Positions 45,016 to 53,281 of a stretch of DNA of 58,452 nucleotides are shown one piece after another. The number at the start of each line of letters is the position of its first letter. Positions within the stretch are counted from its first letter, which is position 1. This DNA is from Bacteroidetes bacterium UBA6221 (GTDB lineage Bacteria; Bacteroidota; Bacteroidia; Chitinophagales; Chitinophagaceae). Made by a program: the position numbers and the translations under genes. The stretch is taken from contig DISB01000014.1 in NCBI GenBank assembly GCA_002421685.1, positions 47,679 to 106,130 on the forward strand. Reading direction: 5' to 3'. The notes under the pieces are model-generated. The model was not told the DNA's origin, searched no databases, and worked only from the letters and a program-made list of their open reading frames with translations.

Positions 45016-45397
45016 AGGACTAGTCAACTAGTCACATTATGGCGCCGAGAGGTAAACTCTTGCATCATTTAATTGTAAGCAAAATCTGTTGAATCTAATA
45101 TCCCCGGTGTCACCTCTCCTTGTGACCGATTTTCTCTCTCCTACGGTTAGAGTTGCCCTCAATATATCTTGATACGAAAAAAAAGCCAAAACTCCAAAGG
45201 GGGAAAACACCCGTTTTTTGTTCGGTTTTATATGGTTACGTTTGATGTTGCAAATTACCCAACATGAAACATGCCAAATCATCAATAGTTATTCCCAGGA
45301 AGACATTGCACCCACCGTAATACGAATTTCAGATGCTCTACTGATAAATCTTATCGAGTATATTTTCTCATTTCTAATTTATTTTAAAATACACAAC
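45016..45397. other. Intergenic region before the T9SS type A gene
   Basis: These 382 bases include an inverted repeat GACTAGT-CA-ACTAGTC (45018-45033). The rest is AT-rich with no supported gene. An 82-codon minus-strand frame (45037-45285) has no recognisable domain. I found no full TAnnTTTG box for the gene at 45398. Confidence 0.5.
45018..45033. repeat. Perfect short inverted repeat
   Basis: GACTAGT and ACTAGTC are separated by CA. It follows the ferredoxin terminator. A protein-binding site is possible; nothing else supports a function. Confidence 0.45.
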
Positions 45398-47302
45398 ATG
45401 AAAAATTTAATCAAAGTTATATTGTTACTGATAATGCAGACAATGGGTGCCGTAACTGGCTACGCACAAAACGTGCAGGGTTCGGGGCAAGCTTCGAATA
45501 CATTAAGCGTGAACGCTAGTTGTAATACGACAAGCACATTAAGTTCGTTGAATATTGATATGTTTGAGATGAATTCCAATTCAACCAATCAAACCCCAGC
45601 CTGCAATTGGGGCAACGGCAATGATGACTATTTCTGGGCTGCAGGTTTTAGTGGGGCTACTTGCTCCGGTACATATGCAGGAATAACAGTAGGAGCGAGC
45701 GGATCGATTGGTCTTGGAGGTGTTCAAAAATTCCAGGCATTGCCCTGGAGCCAAAGTGCGCAGGCTGGAAATCCAGTCAATTATGTGGATGTCGCTATTG
45801 GGGTGTGCACAGATCTGCGCTTTGGTGTCGGTTTCCCGCTATACTTTGTATTAGCAGTTTATGAAAGTAATGGCGAAATTTTCTTGGAACACTATGATAT
45901 AGTTATTGACTGGACCAATTCGTCATATTCCTTTGACGTATATCAAGTGGCAACAACCAATCCTCCAGCGATAGCGTACCTTACTAATAATCCCGTCCAA
46001 CTAAGCAACAGTTCAGGAACTGCCAGCCGTCCCCATATAGATCTGATTTATGATGATACTTATCCAACTACTGGCGGGCGCCATGAAGTGATTGGTTACG
46101 TGATTACCTGGCAGCAGGGAATGCTGGGGAGTGAGGAAGTATGGGCAATAGAAGGGCCTATGAGCGTTAGTGGTCAGTACACGCCGGCGCCTGCTACAGG
46201 CGGCTATTTTAAAATTGATGATGGTAAGTTTCCCGATATTACAGGGGTGACGGCAGCTAATACCGCAGTACCATCCGATCCTAGCAAGGCTTACGTTACT
46301 TATCTTACGAGAAACGGTGATGAAGTACATTTAGCAGAATGGGATTATAATTCAGCGATGCCACCCAGTACGCCTGCTGTTACAACACATGGAGCCATAA
46401 GTGCTACAGCCGGAACAGATGATTACCTATACCCGCGCATAGCAGGGCCACAGTACTATGATTTCACTTCTCCTGTAGCAAATGACCCGGCATGTGTGGT
46501 GGTGGTAACGGAAGATGACGGGACTTCAGGCTATAATAAAGTGAATACTTATAACTATTATACATCAGGAACGCCTACTATCGTCTCTTTAGTCGATGCG
46601 TCAGATCAAAATACAGGTAATGGTTTTAACAGCAATGGTTATCATGCCATGAAACCCGTAGTGACAGGCGTTGGTGCCCTGGTGTCATCTTTATATGCAG
46701 GAGGTGGTAATGCCTACGATGAATATCCTACGGCTTTCTACTCGGATTATACGTACGCCGTTAATAATGGAACCTACGCTGCAAGCGGTGATTTTTACGC
46801 ATTTGGTACACAGGTTATCCAAACTGCCACACCATCAATTACGAAATCGGGCAGTAATTATTGGGAAGCCAACCAGAATAGCATCGATCTACAGGTTACT
46901 ACGCCTTTTGATATGAATAGCAATCAGCCATATATGGCTGTGGCTACGACTAATAACTCAGGTTATGAGTTAATGTTCGCTTATTTTGATACGGACAGGA
47001 TGTGGCGTAAATATACGGGTAATACGTTGTATAATTTCAAGCCCGGTAAAACCACGGGAATGCACCAGGTGGAGAATAACGGCTATGCAGTTTATCCCAG
47101 TCCCGTCAGCCGTGAATTGAATATCACGCAAGCAGACGGTGCGGATTATATTATAATTGATATAACAGGCCGCACTCTTTCAACTGGTAATATTTCAGAC
47201 AACAAAGCAAGTATAGATGCTTCGGGTTTGGCTGCCGGCATATATATACTGCAACTGTCAAAAGACGGCCATACAGAGCAGGTAAAATTTGTGAAGCAAT
47301 AA
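45398..47302 (+). CDS. Secreted protein with T9SS type A sorting domain
   Basis: The 634-residue protein has a signal peptide (MKNLIKVILLLIMQTMGAVTGYAQ). The body is rich in Thr, Ser, Asn, Gly and Tyr and contains no recognised catalytic domain. The last 75 residues form a type A sorting domain (YPSPVSRELNITQADG, IIIDITGRTLSTG, GLAAGIYILQLSKDGHTEQVKFVKQ). It is exported by T9SS and probably surface-bound or released. Start ATG 45398 gives the signal peptide; the longer frame from 45218 lacks one. Confidence 0.87.
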   Translation: MKNLIKVILLLIMQTMGAVTGYAQNVQGSGQASNTLSVNASCNTTSTLSSLNIDMFEMNSNSTNQTPACNWGNGNDDYFWAAGFSGATCSGTYAGITVGASGSIGLGGVQKFQALPWSQSAQAGNPVNYVDVAIGVCTDLRFGVGFPLYFVLAVYESNGEIFLEHYDIVIDWTNSSYSFDVYQVATTNPPAIAYLTNNPVQLSNSSGTASRPHIDLIYDDTYPTTGGRHEVIGYVITWQQGMLGSEEVWAIEGPMSVSGQYTPAPATGGYFKIDDGKFPDITGVTAANTAVPSDPSKAYVTYLTRNGDEVHLAEWDYNSAMPPSTPAVTTHGAISATAGTDDYLYPRIAGPQYYDFTSPVANDPACVVVVTEDDGTSGYNKVNTYNYYTSGTPTIVSLVDASDQNTGNGFNSNGYHAMKPVVTGVGALVSSLYAGGGNAYDEYPTAFYSDYTYAVNNGTYAASGDFYAFGTQVIQTATPSITKSGSNYWEANQNSIDLQVTTPFDMNSNQPYMAVATTNNSGYELMFAYFDTDRMWRKYTGNTLYNFKPGKTTGMHQVENNGYAVYPSPVSRELNITQADGADYIIIDITGRTLSTGNISDNKASIDASGLAAGIYILQLSKDGHTEQVKFVKQ

Positions 47303-47330
47303 ATAAAAGACATAAAACATAATGAGCAAC

Positions 47331-47360
47331 AAGCCTTTCCGGTCACGGATAGGCTTTTTT
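47331..47360 (+). terminator. Terminator of the T9SS type A gene
   Basis: AAGCCTTTCC (47331-47340) pairs with GGATAGGCTT (47347-47356) with one mismatch, followed by TTTT. Confidence 0.75.
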
Positions 47361-47416
47361 GTGTATGGTGCAGGGGTAACACTGCACGTACGCTTCCCCT
47401 GGTGGATGGTGTAGGC

Positions 47417-47920
47417 CTATTTCTTATCTGCTGTTTTAGTCCAGGTTGCATCCACTTTTGAGAAACTGTCTGTTTCGTTTGCCAGTTCCTTGAAATATCC
47501 CGGGCCGAAGTATGCGTTCATTACCTGTTTTTCCTTTCCGTCGTAAGTAAAATAAAAATTGAGACCCGGCAAATCCGGTATTACGTTCTCGTATGCTTCA
47601 GCGCAGGTATCTACCCTGTGCGCTTCAAATTTCCGGTACAATGCCTTTATCTTCGCCGCATCAAACTTTTTTTCATATTCACCTTCATGCTCCGTGCCCG
47701 ACCAGCTTTTGAATTTCACAAGGCCGTCACTATATAATTCCAGCCGGTAGGCGGGGCAGGAACCAAAACAGGGCGTCCGTTCCATGGCCAGGAAGGTTAT
47801 GGAGTTATTATTTTCCTTTTTCGTGGTTACCACTTTTGAGGCTGTGGTCTTTTTTTGTTGTGCGCAGGCGCTGAACATTAAGGCAACCAATACGATCAAA
47901 CCCAGGATATTCTTCTTCAT
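47417..47920 (-). CDS. DUF6438-like lipoprotein
   Basis: The 167-residue protein begins MKKNILGLIVLVALMFSAC with lipobox Cys at 19. The family core ITFLAMERTPCFGSCPAYRLELYSDGLVKF, with its paired Cys, matches DUF6438. Function is unknown. It is divergent from dprA, with a promoter for each in the 65-base gap. Confidence 0.85.
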   Translation of the reverse strand: MKKNILGLIVLVALMFSACAQQKKTTASKVVTTKKENNNSITFLAMERTPCFGSCPAYRLELYSDGLVKFKSWSGTEHEGEYEKKFDAAKIKALYRKFEAHRVDTCAEAYENVIPDLPGLNFYFTYDGKEKQVMNAYFGPGYFKELANETDSFSKVDATWTKTADKK

Positions 47921-47940
47921 TTTTTTCTAATTTCCGTGGC

Positions 47941-47948
47941 CAAAGATA
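47941..47948 (-). promoter_or_regulatory. -7 promoter box for the DUF6438 gene
   Basis: On the minus strand this reads TATCTTTG, 20 bases before the ATG at 47920. Confidence 0.6.
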
Positions 47949-47970
47949 AGCCGATATAACGGCCTTTTGA

Positions 47971-47978
47971 TAAGTTTG
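47971..47978 (+). promoter_or_regulatory. -7 promoter box for dprA
   Basis: TAAGTTTG matches TAnnTTTG and ends seven bases before the ATG at 47986, so the transcript should be nearly leaderless. Confidence 0.6.
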
Positions 47979-47985
47979 TGCAAAT

Positions 47986-49095
47986 ATGCTGCCCGAAAAC
48001 GACCAGGAACTGTTTTATAGAATAGCTTTAACATTTGTAAAGGATGTAGGCGCCGTTACAGCCAAAAAACTGATAGATCAATATGGCACTGCAGGTGCGG
48101 TTTTTAAAGCGCCGTTGAAAGAACTGAGAACCGTTGCAGGAATGAGTGAACTGCGTGCCAAGGGTTTCAGGGATGAAGAATTGTTTCCAAAGGTGGAAGC
48201 AGAGCTGAACTTTATACAAAAACACAATGCAACCGTGTTATGGCTTTGGGACGATAATTATCCGGGGCGACTGAAGAATTGCATGGATGCACCTGTATTG
48301 CTTTATTATACGGGCAATGCCGACCTTAACCCGCCAAAGGCAGTAGCAGTAGTAGGCACACGCAAATATTCTGATTACGGCCAGCGTGCTACTGAGCAGT
48401 TGGTAGAAGAACTGAAAGATACCGGTGTCACTATCATAAGTGGGTTGGCGCATGGCATAGATACGATAGCGCATAAAGCGGCGCTGAGGAATGGATTGCC
48501 AACAATCGGAGTAGTAGGGCACGGGCTGGACAAGATGTACCCCGCAGCCAATAAAAACCTGGCTAAAGAAATGATGGCTAACGGTGGGGTGCTGAGCGAA
48601 TACCCATCGGGCACACCGGCAGACAGGGCGCACTTCCCTATGCGCAACAGGGTAGTAGCGGGTCTGAGCGATATAACCGTGGTGGTAGAAAGTGATATAA
48701 AAGGCGGTGCGTTGATAACTGCCCGTGTCGCGGACAGCTACAACCGCGACGTCGCCGCATTCCCCGGCAGGATATACGATGCCAAATCATCAGGCTGCAA
48801 CGAGCTGATTCGTACCAATATAGCCAGTATGATAACCTGTGCTGACGACCTGCTGGAACTGATGAACTGGAAAGAGGCAGGCAAAAAGAAACCTGTGCAA
48901 AAACAACTGTTCATCAACCTGTCACCCGAAGAAAAGACGGTGTACGATGTGCTGGGCAGCAAGGATATGGTACATGCCGATGAACTGCTACATGTATGCA
49001 ATATGACCAGCTCTCAACTGGCATCTACACTGCTGATGATGGAAATGCAGGGATTGGTAAAAGCATTGCCGGGCAAGTTTTACAGGCTGGATTAA
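47986..49095 (+). CDS. dprA: DNA-processing protein DprA
   Basis: The 369-residue protein loads RecA on incoming single-stranded DNA in natural transformation. Features are an N-terminal SAM-like helix-hairpin region, the Rossmann core with VAVVGTRKYSDYG, ISGLAHGIDTIAHKAALR, PIRNR-type FPMRNRVVAGLSDITVVVES and KGGALITA, and a C-terminal winged helix (about 305-369, VYDVLGSKDMVHADELL). It is convergent with rimO and the two stop codons overlap (TTAA at 49092-49095). Confidence 0.97.
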   Translation: MLPENDQELFYRIALTFVKDVGAVTAKKLIDQYGTAGAVFKAPLKELRTVAGMSELRAKGFRDEELFPKVEAELNFIQKHNATVLWLWDDNYPGRLKNCMDAPVLLYYTGNADLNPPKAVAVVGTRKYSDYGQRATEQLVEELKDTGVTIISGLAHGIDTIAHKAALRNGLPTIGVVGHGLDKMYPAANKNLAKEMMANGGVLSEYPSGTPADRAHFPMRNRVVAGLSDITVVVESDIKGGALITARVADSYNRDVAAFPGRIYDAKSSGCNELIRTNIASMITCADDLLELMNWKEAGKKKPVQKQLFINLSPEEKTVYDVLGSKDMVHADELLHVCNMTSSQLASTLLMMEMQGLVKALPGKFYRLD

Positions 49096-50399
49096 ACTAC
49101 CACCCCTTCCAAATCATAGTCATAAGCCTTCTCAATGCGCACGTTCACAAAGTCGCCGATGGGCAGTTCGGTGTCCGTATTGATGATTACCTCGTTGTCT
49201 ACTTCCACGCTGTCAAACTCGGTGCGGCCTAAGTAGCGCCCTGCTTCTTTTTTGTCTATCAGTACTTTGAACTCTTTGCCGATCTTCTCCTGGTTCTTTT
49301 CGAAAGAGATTTCCTGCTGCACTTCCATTATTTCCTGTGCGCGGGCTTCCTTCTCCTCGGCGGGTATATTGTCTTCCAGTTCGTAAGCGCTGGTGTTCTC
49401 CTCGTGGCTATAGGTGAATATACCTACACGGTCGAGGCGTACTTCTTCTAAGAAAGCTTTCAGGTCTTCTACGTCCTCTCTTGTTTCTCCCGGGAAACCT
49501 GTGATCAGCGTACTGCGGATAGCAATACCGGGTACACGCTCGCGGATGTTGCCTATCAGTTCGTGAATTTCATTGCGGGTTATCTGGCGCTTCATGGCCT
49601 TGAGCATATTGTCTGATATATGCTGCAGGGGCATATCGAGGTAATTGCAGATATTATCACGCTCGCGCATTACATCCAGTATCTCCAATGGGAACTTAGT
49701 AGGATAGGCATAGTGCAGCCTTATCCAGTGCAAGCCTTCTATGTCTGACAGGTGTTTGAGCAAATCAGGCAAAGCACGTTTCTTATAAATATCCAGTCCG
49801 TAGTAGGTCAGTTCCTGCGCTATGAGCATGATTTCTTTCACGCCCATGCTCACCAGTTTCTTAGCCTCGGTTACTACTTCTTCTATGGTTTTAGATACGT
49901 GCTGCCCGCGCATCAGTGGTATGGCGCAAAAGGCACAGGTGCGGTTGCAGCCCTCAGATATCTTCAGGTAAGCGTAATGTTTGGGGGTAGCCAGCAGGCG
50001 TTCGCCTATCAGCTCCTGTTTATAGTCAGCTTCAAATTGTTTTAGTATCAGCGGCAGTTCCATAGTGCCAAACCAGGCATCCACTTCGGGTATCTCCTTC
50101 AGCAGGTCGCTACGGTAGCGCTCGCTCAGGCAGCCGGTTACATATACCTTATCCAGTTTGCCTTCACGTTTCAGTTCTACCTGCTCCAGTATGGTATTGA
50201 TGCTTTCCTCCTTGGCCTTGTCAATAAAACCGCAGGTATTCACCACTACTATATTATGGTCCAGTTTGGTGTTCTCGTGCTTCACCTTAATGCCATTGGC
50301 AACCAGTTGGCCGCTCAGCACTTCGCTGTCCACCATGTTTTTGGAGCAACCCAGCGTGATGATATTTACCTTATCCTTTCTTAGCTTCTTCGTCTGCAC
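49092..50399 (-). CDS. rimO: Ribosomal protein S12 methylthiotransferase RimO
   Basis: The 435-residue radical-SAM enzyme methylthiolates an Asp of ribosomal protein S12. It has the UPF0004 N-terminal domain (NIITLGCSKNMVDSEVL and further Cys), the radical-SAM motif CNRTCAFCAIP (CxxxCxxC) and a C-terminal TRAM domain (KVLIDKKEAGRYLGRTEFDSVEVDNEV). MiaB is excluded by LGCSKN and the overall pattern. It lies 15 bases after der in the same operon. Confidence 0.96.
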   Translation of the reverse strand: MQTKKLRKDKVNIITLGCSKNMVDSEVLSGQLVANGIKVKHENTKLDHNIVVVNTCGFIDKAKEESINTILEQVELKREGKLDKVYVTGCLSERYRSDLLKEIPEVDAWFGTMELPLILKQFEADYKQELIGERLLATPKHYAYLKISEGCNRTCAFCAIPLMRGQHVSKTIEEVVTEAKKLVSMGVKEIMLIAQELTYYGLDIYKKRALPDLLKHLSDIEGLHWIRLHYAYPTKFPLEILDVMRERDNICNYLDMPLQHISDNMLKAMKRQITRNEIHELIGNIRERVPGIAIRSTLITGFPGETREDVEDLKAFLEEVRLDRVGIFTYSHEENTSAYELEDNIPAEEKEARAQEIMEVQQEISFEKNQEKIGKEFKVLIDKKEAGRYLGRTEFDSVEVDNEVIINTDTELPIGDFVNVRIEKAYDYDLEGVVV

Positions 50400-50414
50400 G
50401 TTATCCGGTTTGTA

Positions 50415-51725
50415 TTATTTATTTCTGAAAAACAGGCGTATGGGTACGCCGCTGAAATTGAAATGGCTCCTCAGCTTATTCTCCAGGAAGTTTTTATAAG
50501 GCGCTTTGATAGCATCGGGGTAGTTGGCGTAAAATGCGAATGATGGCACTACAGTAGGTAACTGCTGTATGTATTTGATCTTCACCGAATGCCCGCGTGT
50601 CATGGGGGGAGGGTAGTGTTGAATTTCTTTCAGCATGATATCGTTCAGCTTCGATGTCTGTATCTTACGCTGGCGGTTGTCGTATACTTCCAATGCCTTT
50701 TCCATAGCCTGGAATATACGCACCTTGTCTTTGGCTGATATGAATATCATAGGCACATCGGTAAACGGCGCTATCTTCTGATGGATGGCTTTTTCGTAAT
50801 CGCGGGCGGTGTTCGTTTCCTTTTCTACCGTGTCCCATTTGTTGATGAGCAGCACAATTCCCTTGCCCTTGCGTGCCGCCAGGCTGAAGATGCTCACATC
50901 CTGCGAGGTGACACCTTTCTCCGCATCTATCACTATCATACACACGTCCACATCGTCCATAGCACGCACGGCACGTATCACCGAGTAAAACTCCAGGTCT
51001 TCGTGTACGTTCTTCTTCTTGCGCAGGCCGGCGGTGTCTATCAGTATAAACTCTTTGCCAAACTGGTTGTAATGTGTATGTATAGTATCGCGGGTAGTGC
51101 CCGGTATATCACTTACTATGGTACGTTCCTGCCCTGTGAGTGCATTCAGCAGGGTGGACTTGCCCGCATTGGGTTGCCCTATAATGATGAACTTAGGTAA
51201 GGGGTTTTCATCAGTTTCTTCAGGCTCTTCTTCTATATGCGTGGTGATTTCGTCCAGCAGTTCACCCGTGCCGCTGCCTGAAATAGAAGACAGGAAGAAT
51301 GTATGTTCAAAGCCCATTGAATAGAACTCGGTAGCATCGAGTGCACGCTCCGGATTGTCTACCTTGTTTACCACCAGCAATACGGGCTTGGGGCTACGTC
51401 GCAGTATATCCGCCATTTCAGAGTCCTGGTCGGTGATGCCGGTAGTGGTATCGCATACAAACAGTACCAGGTTAGCTTCGTCAATAGCTATCTGCACCTG
51501 CTTGCGTATCTCGCGTTCAAATACATCGTCGGACCCATGCACGAACCCACCCGTGTCTATCAGGTTAAAACTCTTGCCATTCCAGTCGGCAATGCCATAC
51601 TGGCGGTCGCGCGTAACGCCGCTCACATCGTCCACTATGGCCTTCCTTTCTTCCAGCAGGCGGTTGAACAATGTTGACTTGCCCACGTTGGGCCGTCCCA
51701 CTATAGCTACGGTAAATCCCGGCAT
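50415..51725 (-). CDS. der: Ribosome biogenesis GTPase Der (EngA)
   Basis: The 436-residue protein has two tandem G domains. The first carries GRPNVGKSTLFNRL, DTGG and NKVD; the second carries GQPNAGKSTLLNALTG, DTAGLRKK and NKWD. A KH-like C-terminal domain ends in PIRLFFRNK. It acts in assembly of the 50S subunit. rimO follows downstream, so both ribosome-related genes share one transcript. Promoter at 51743-51750; the DUF559 element lies just upstream of that. Confidence 0.98.
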   Translation of the reverse strand: MPGFTVAIVGRPNVGKSTLFNRLLEERKAIVDDVSGVTRDRQYGIADWNGKSFNLIDTGGFVHGSDDVFEREIRKQVQIAIDEANLVLFVCDTTTGITDQDSEMADILRRSPKPVLLVVNKVDNPERALDATEFYSMGFEHTFFLSSISGSGTGELLDEITTHIEEEPEETDENPLPKFIIIGQPNAGKSTLLNALTGQERTIVSDIPGTTRDTIHTHYNQFGKEFILIDTAGLRKKKNVHEDLEFYSVIRAVRAMDDVDVCMIVIDAEKGVTSQDVSIFSLAARKGKGIVLLINKWDTVEKETNTARDYEKAIHQKIAPFTDVPMIFISAKDKVRIFQAMEKALEVYDNRQRKIQTSKLNDIMLKEIQHYPPPMTRGHSVKIKYIQQLPTVVPSFAFYANYPDAIKAPYKNFLENKLRSHFNFSGVPIRLFFRNK

Positions 51726-51742
51726 AATTTGAAATTAGTGCG

Positions 51743-51750
51743 CAAAGGTA
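51743..51750 (-). promoter_or_regulatory. -7 promoter box for der-rimO
   Basis: On the minus strand this reads TACCTTTG, 18 bases before the der ATG. The DUF559 element begins 66 bases upstream of it, so the insertion left this promoter intact. Confidence 0.65.
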
Positions 51751-51815
51751 CTACATATTAGCGGGTAAGACGTTAAAAATATGGGAAATGTTGATGTGTG
51801 GGGTAGGTGCTTGCT

Positions 51816-51845
51816 GTCCCACTGTCCTGCGCAGGACAGCGGGAC
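51816..51845. repeat. Left-end palindrome, copy A
   Basis: Two 15-base arms (51816-51830 and 51831-51845) are reverse complements with one mismatch. The core CTGTCCTGCGCAGGACAG is perfect. The same sequence occurs in copy B at 58204-58233. Confidence 0.85.
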
Positions 51846-51856
51846 AGTTTGAGATT

Positions 51857-51892
51857 GTAGCGTGTCGCCCCGCCACGGCGGGGACGCTACAG
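51857..51892. repeat. GC-rich outer hairpin, left end of copy A
   Basis: TAGCGT and CCCCGCC near the left pair with GGCGGGG and ACGCTA on the right. It is similar to the hairpin at the right end (52428-52463) and to that of copy B (58245-58282). Confidence 0.75.
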
Positions 51893-51898
51893 CTTTGA

Positions 51899-51931
51899 AC
51901 TCCCCTCCATGGGAGGGGTGTAGGGGTGGGT
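51899..51931. repeat. Inner inverted repeat arm, left end of copy A
   Basis: CCCCTCC (51902-51908), loop ATG, GGAGGGG (51912-51918) form a hairpin, followed by TGTAGGGGTGGGT. Reversed and complemented, this aligns with 52390-52420. Confidence 0.8.
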
Positions 51932-51990
51932 GGTTCGCGAAGGACAAGTATTGCCGGGCAATAGTTGCCATGTAAAACAAGCGCAATTGC

Positions 51991-51998
51991 TATATTTA
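51991..51998 (+). promoter_or_regulatory. Candidate promoter carried by the DUF559 element
   Basis: TATATTTA is one base off TAnnTTTG and has TTGCCA at 51965-51970, 20 bases upstream, as a -33 element. It is also present in copy B. Confidence 0.4.
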
Positions 51999-52005
51999 TT
52001 CTTAC

Positions 52006-52389
52006 ATGCCGAAGAAAATCATACCATATAATTCCAAACTGGTACCCATAGCCAGACAGTTGAGAAAGAACAGTACCAGGAGCGAGATAAAATTATGGGG
52101 CCATCTGCGTAATAAAGAAATGCTAGGCTATGACTTTGACAGGCAGAAACCGGTAGATAATTTTATTCTTGATTTCTTCTGTAACGAACTGATGCTTGGA
52201 ATAGAATTGGATGGATTCACTCACCGTTTTGAAGAAGTATATGCGAAAGACCTGACTAAAGAAGGACGGTTGAAGGAATTAGGTATTACCATTCTTCGTT
52301 TCGATGATAAGGAGGTTATGAACGATATTCAGAATGTAATCAGGGTAATTGAAATGTATATTGAAGAGCACAGTCAACGACGCGAGTAA
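52006..52389 (+). CDS. DUF559 endonuclease-domain protein (Vsr-like PD-(D/E)XK fold)
   Basis: The 127-residue protein matches DUF559: ARQLRKNSTRSEIKLWGHLR with Glu27, RQKPVDNFILDFFC with Asp56, and LGIELDGFTH with Glu67, Asp69 and His73, the residues expected at a Vsr-like nuclease site. A C-terminal helix follows (ILRFDDKEVMNDIQNVIRVI). It is a predicted DNA nuclease, not tested. It is the only gene of the element and its length is complete. The start is identical in copy B at 58396. Its substrate may be the flanking hairpins (inference). Confidence 0.88.
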   Translation: MPKKIIPYNSKLVPIARQLRKNSTRSEIKLWGHLRNKEMLGYDFDRQKPVDNFILDFFCNELMLGIELDGFTHRFEEVYAKDLTKEGRLKELGITILRFDDKEVMNDIQNVIRVIEMYIEEHSQRRE

Positions 52390-52420
52390 ACCCACCCCAA
52401 CCCCTCCCAAGAGGGGAATT
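52390..52420. repeat. Inner inverted repeat arm, right end of copy A
   Basis: ACCCACCCCAACCCC leads into a hairpin CCCCTC (52401-52406), CCAA, GAGGGG (52411-52416), then AATTC. This mirrors the arm at 51899-51931. The arm starts directly after the DUF559 stop codon. Confidence 0.8.
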
Positions 52421-52427
52421 CTGTTTT

Positions 52428-52463
52428 GTCGCGTGTCGCCCCGCCATAGGCGCGACGCTACAG
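52428..52463. repeat. GC-rich outer hairpin, right end of copy A
   Basis: It shares CGTGTCGCCCCGCCA and GACGCTACAG with the left outer hairpin (51857-51892), though its stem is less complete. Confidence 0.7.
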
Positions 52464-52542
52464 CCCACCTAATAAATTATCCTTACCTTGTCCCATATCC
52501 TGCCAATCGAAGGGTTATCGTTTACCTGTTTAAGTAATCAAT

Positions 52543-53217
52543 ATGTGTTTTTCAGCAAGTGCAAGTTTCACTGCAGGGGCGGTGTTGCTCACTATTGGGG
52601 CAATCGCCATAAAAAAGTCATCCACACCCGCACAGCGTGTGCTGTCCTGCATACCTGTTATTTTTGGCTTGCAGCAACTTACAGAAGGTTTGCTATGGAT
52701 AGGCTTGTCCCACCCCGGGTACGAGTACCTGGTACAGCCTGCCAAATATGGTTTCCTGTTGTTTGCACAAGTGGTATGGCCAGCATTCATTCCGTATAGT
52801 ATCATGCGCATAGAACCCCGCCCTGTGAGAAAAAAAATAATGAAGGTATTGTTTGGTTTTGGCCTGGTGCTTTCAGCATATTTCGCTTATTGCCTGTCGG
52901 CCTACGATGTGACAGTAGCGCCGGGCTGCGCGCATATCAATTATGTATTGTCTTATCCTACCCCGGGTGTTTATGCCATGAGTTTCGGTTACTTTCTGCC
53001 GGCGGCCATACCACCGTTTATATCCGGCATTGGCAGGCTGCGGGTATTAGGGCTGGCTACCTTGCTGGCCTATGTGGCGGCTAAGATATTCTATGAGCAG
53101 TATGTGATATCAGTATGGTGCTTTTTCGCCGCACTGGTGAGTGGTTTTGTACTGTTCATCATATACGAGATGAACAGGGATAGCGTAAAATATGTGACCG
53201 GTGAAAAGAAGCTGTGA
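52543..53217 (+). CDS. DUF6629-like integral membrane protein
   Basis: The 224-residue protein has six to seven hydrophobic segments and the family start MCFSASASFTAGAVLLTIGAIAI, followed by IPVIFGLQQLTEGLLWIGL and QVVWPAFIPYSIMRIEPRPVRKK. The sequence SVWCFFAALVSGFVLFII is near the end. Function is unknown. It lies between the DUF559 element and the MidA-type gene. Confidence 0.85.
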   Translation: MCFSASASFTAGAVLLTIGAIAIKKSSTPAQRVLSCIPVIFGLQQLTEGLLWIGLSHPGYEYLVQPAKYGFLLFAQVVWPAFIPYSIMRIEPRPVRKKIMKVLFGFGLVLSAYFAYCLSAYDVTVAPGCAHINYVLSYPTPGVYAMSFGYFLPAAIPPFISGIGRLRVLGLATLLAYVAAKIFYEQYVISVWCFFAALVSGFVLFIIYEMNRDSVKYVTGEKKL

Positions 53218-53281
53218 CAAACAGTATCCACAACCTTTCCCCAACTCTTATTGTTACACCTATAACACCAATATCCAATAC

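Larger units (their letters stand above)
51816..52463 (+). mobile_element. DUF559 nuclease element, copy A
   Basis: This unit of about 650 bases contains one DUF559 gene flanked by mirrored ends. The left end (51857-51931) and the right end (52390-52463) are imperfect inverted copies of about 75 bases; each has an outer GC-rich hairpin and an inner CCCCTC/GAGGGG hairpin facing the gene. A further palindrome (51816-51845) lies outside the left end only. The left half recurs at 58204 with 162 identical bases. I see no clear target-site duplication. The boundaries are inferred from repeat limits. Confidence 0.7.

Noticed and set aside
45037..45285. 82-codon minus-strand frame before the T9SS type A gene
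   Set aside because: No family match, promoter or ribosome site; the region is AT-rich.
51735..51986. 83-codon minus-strand frame, similar to one at 58125-58376
   Set aside because: Both frames arise from the shared repeat ends of the DUF559 element read backwards; the shared part is mostly hairpin sequence and the rest differs.
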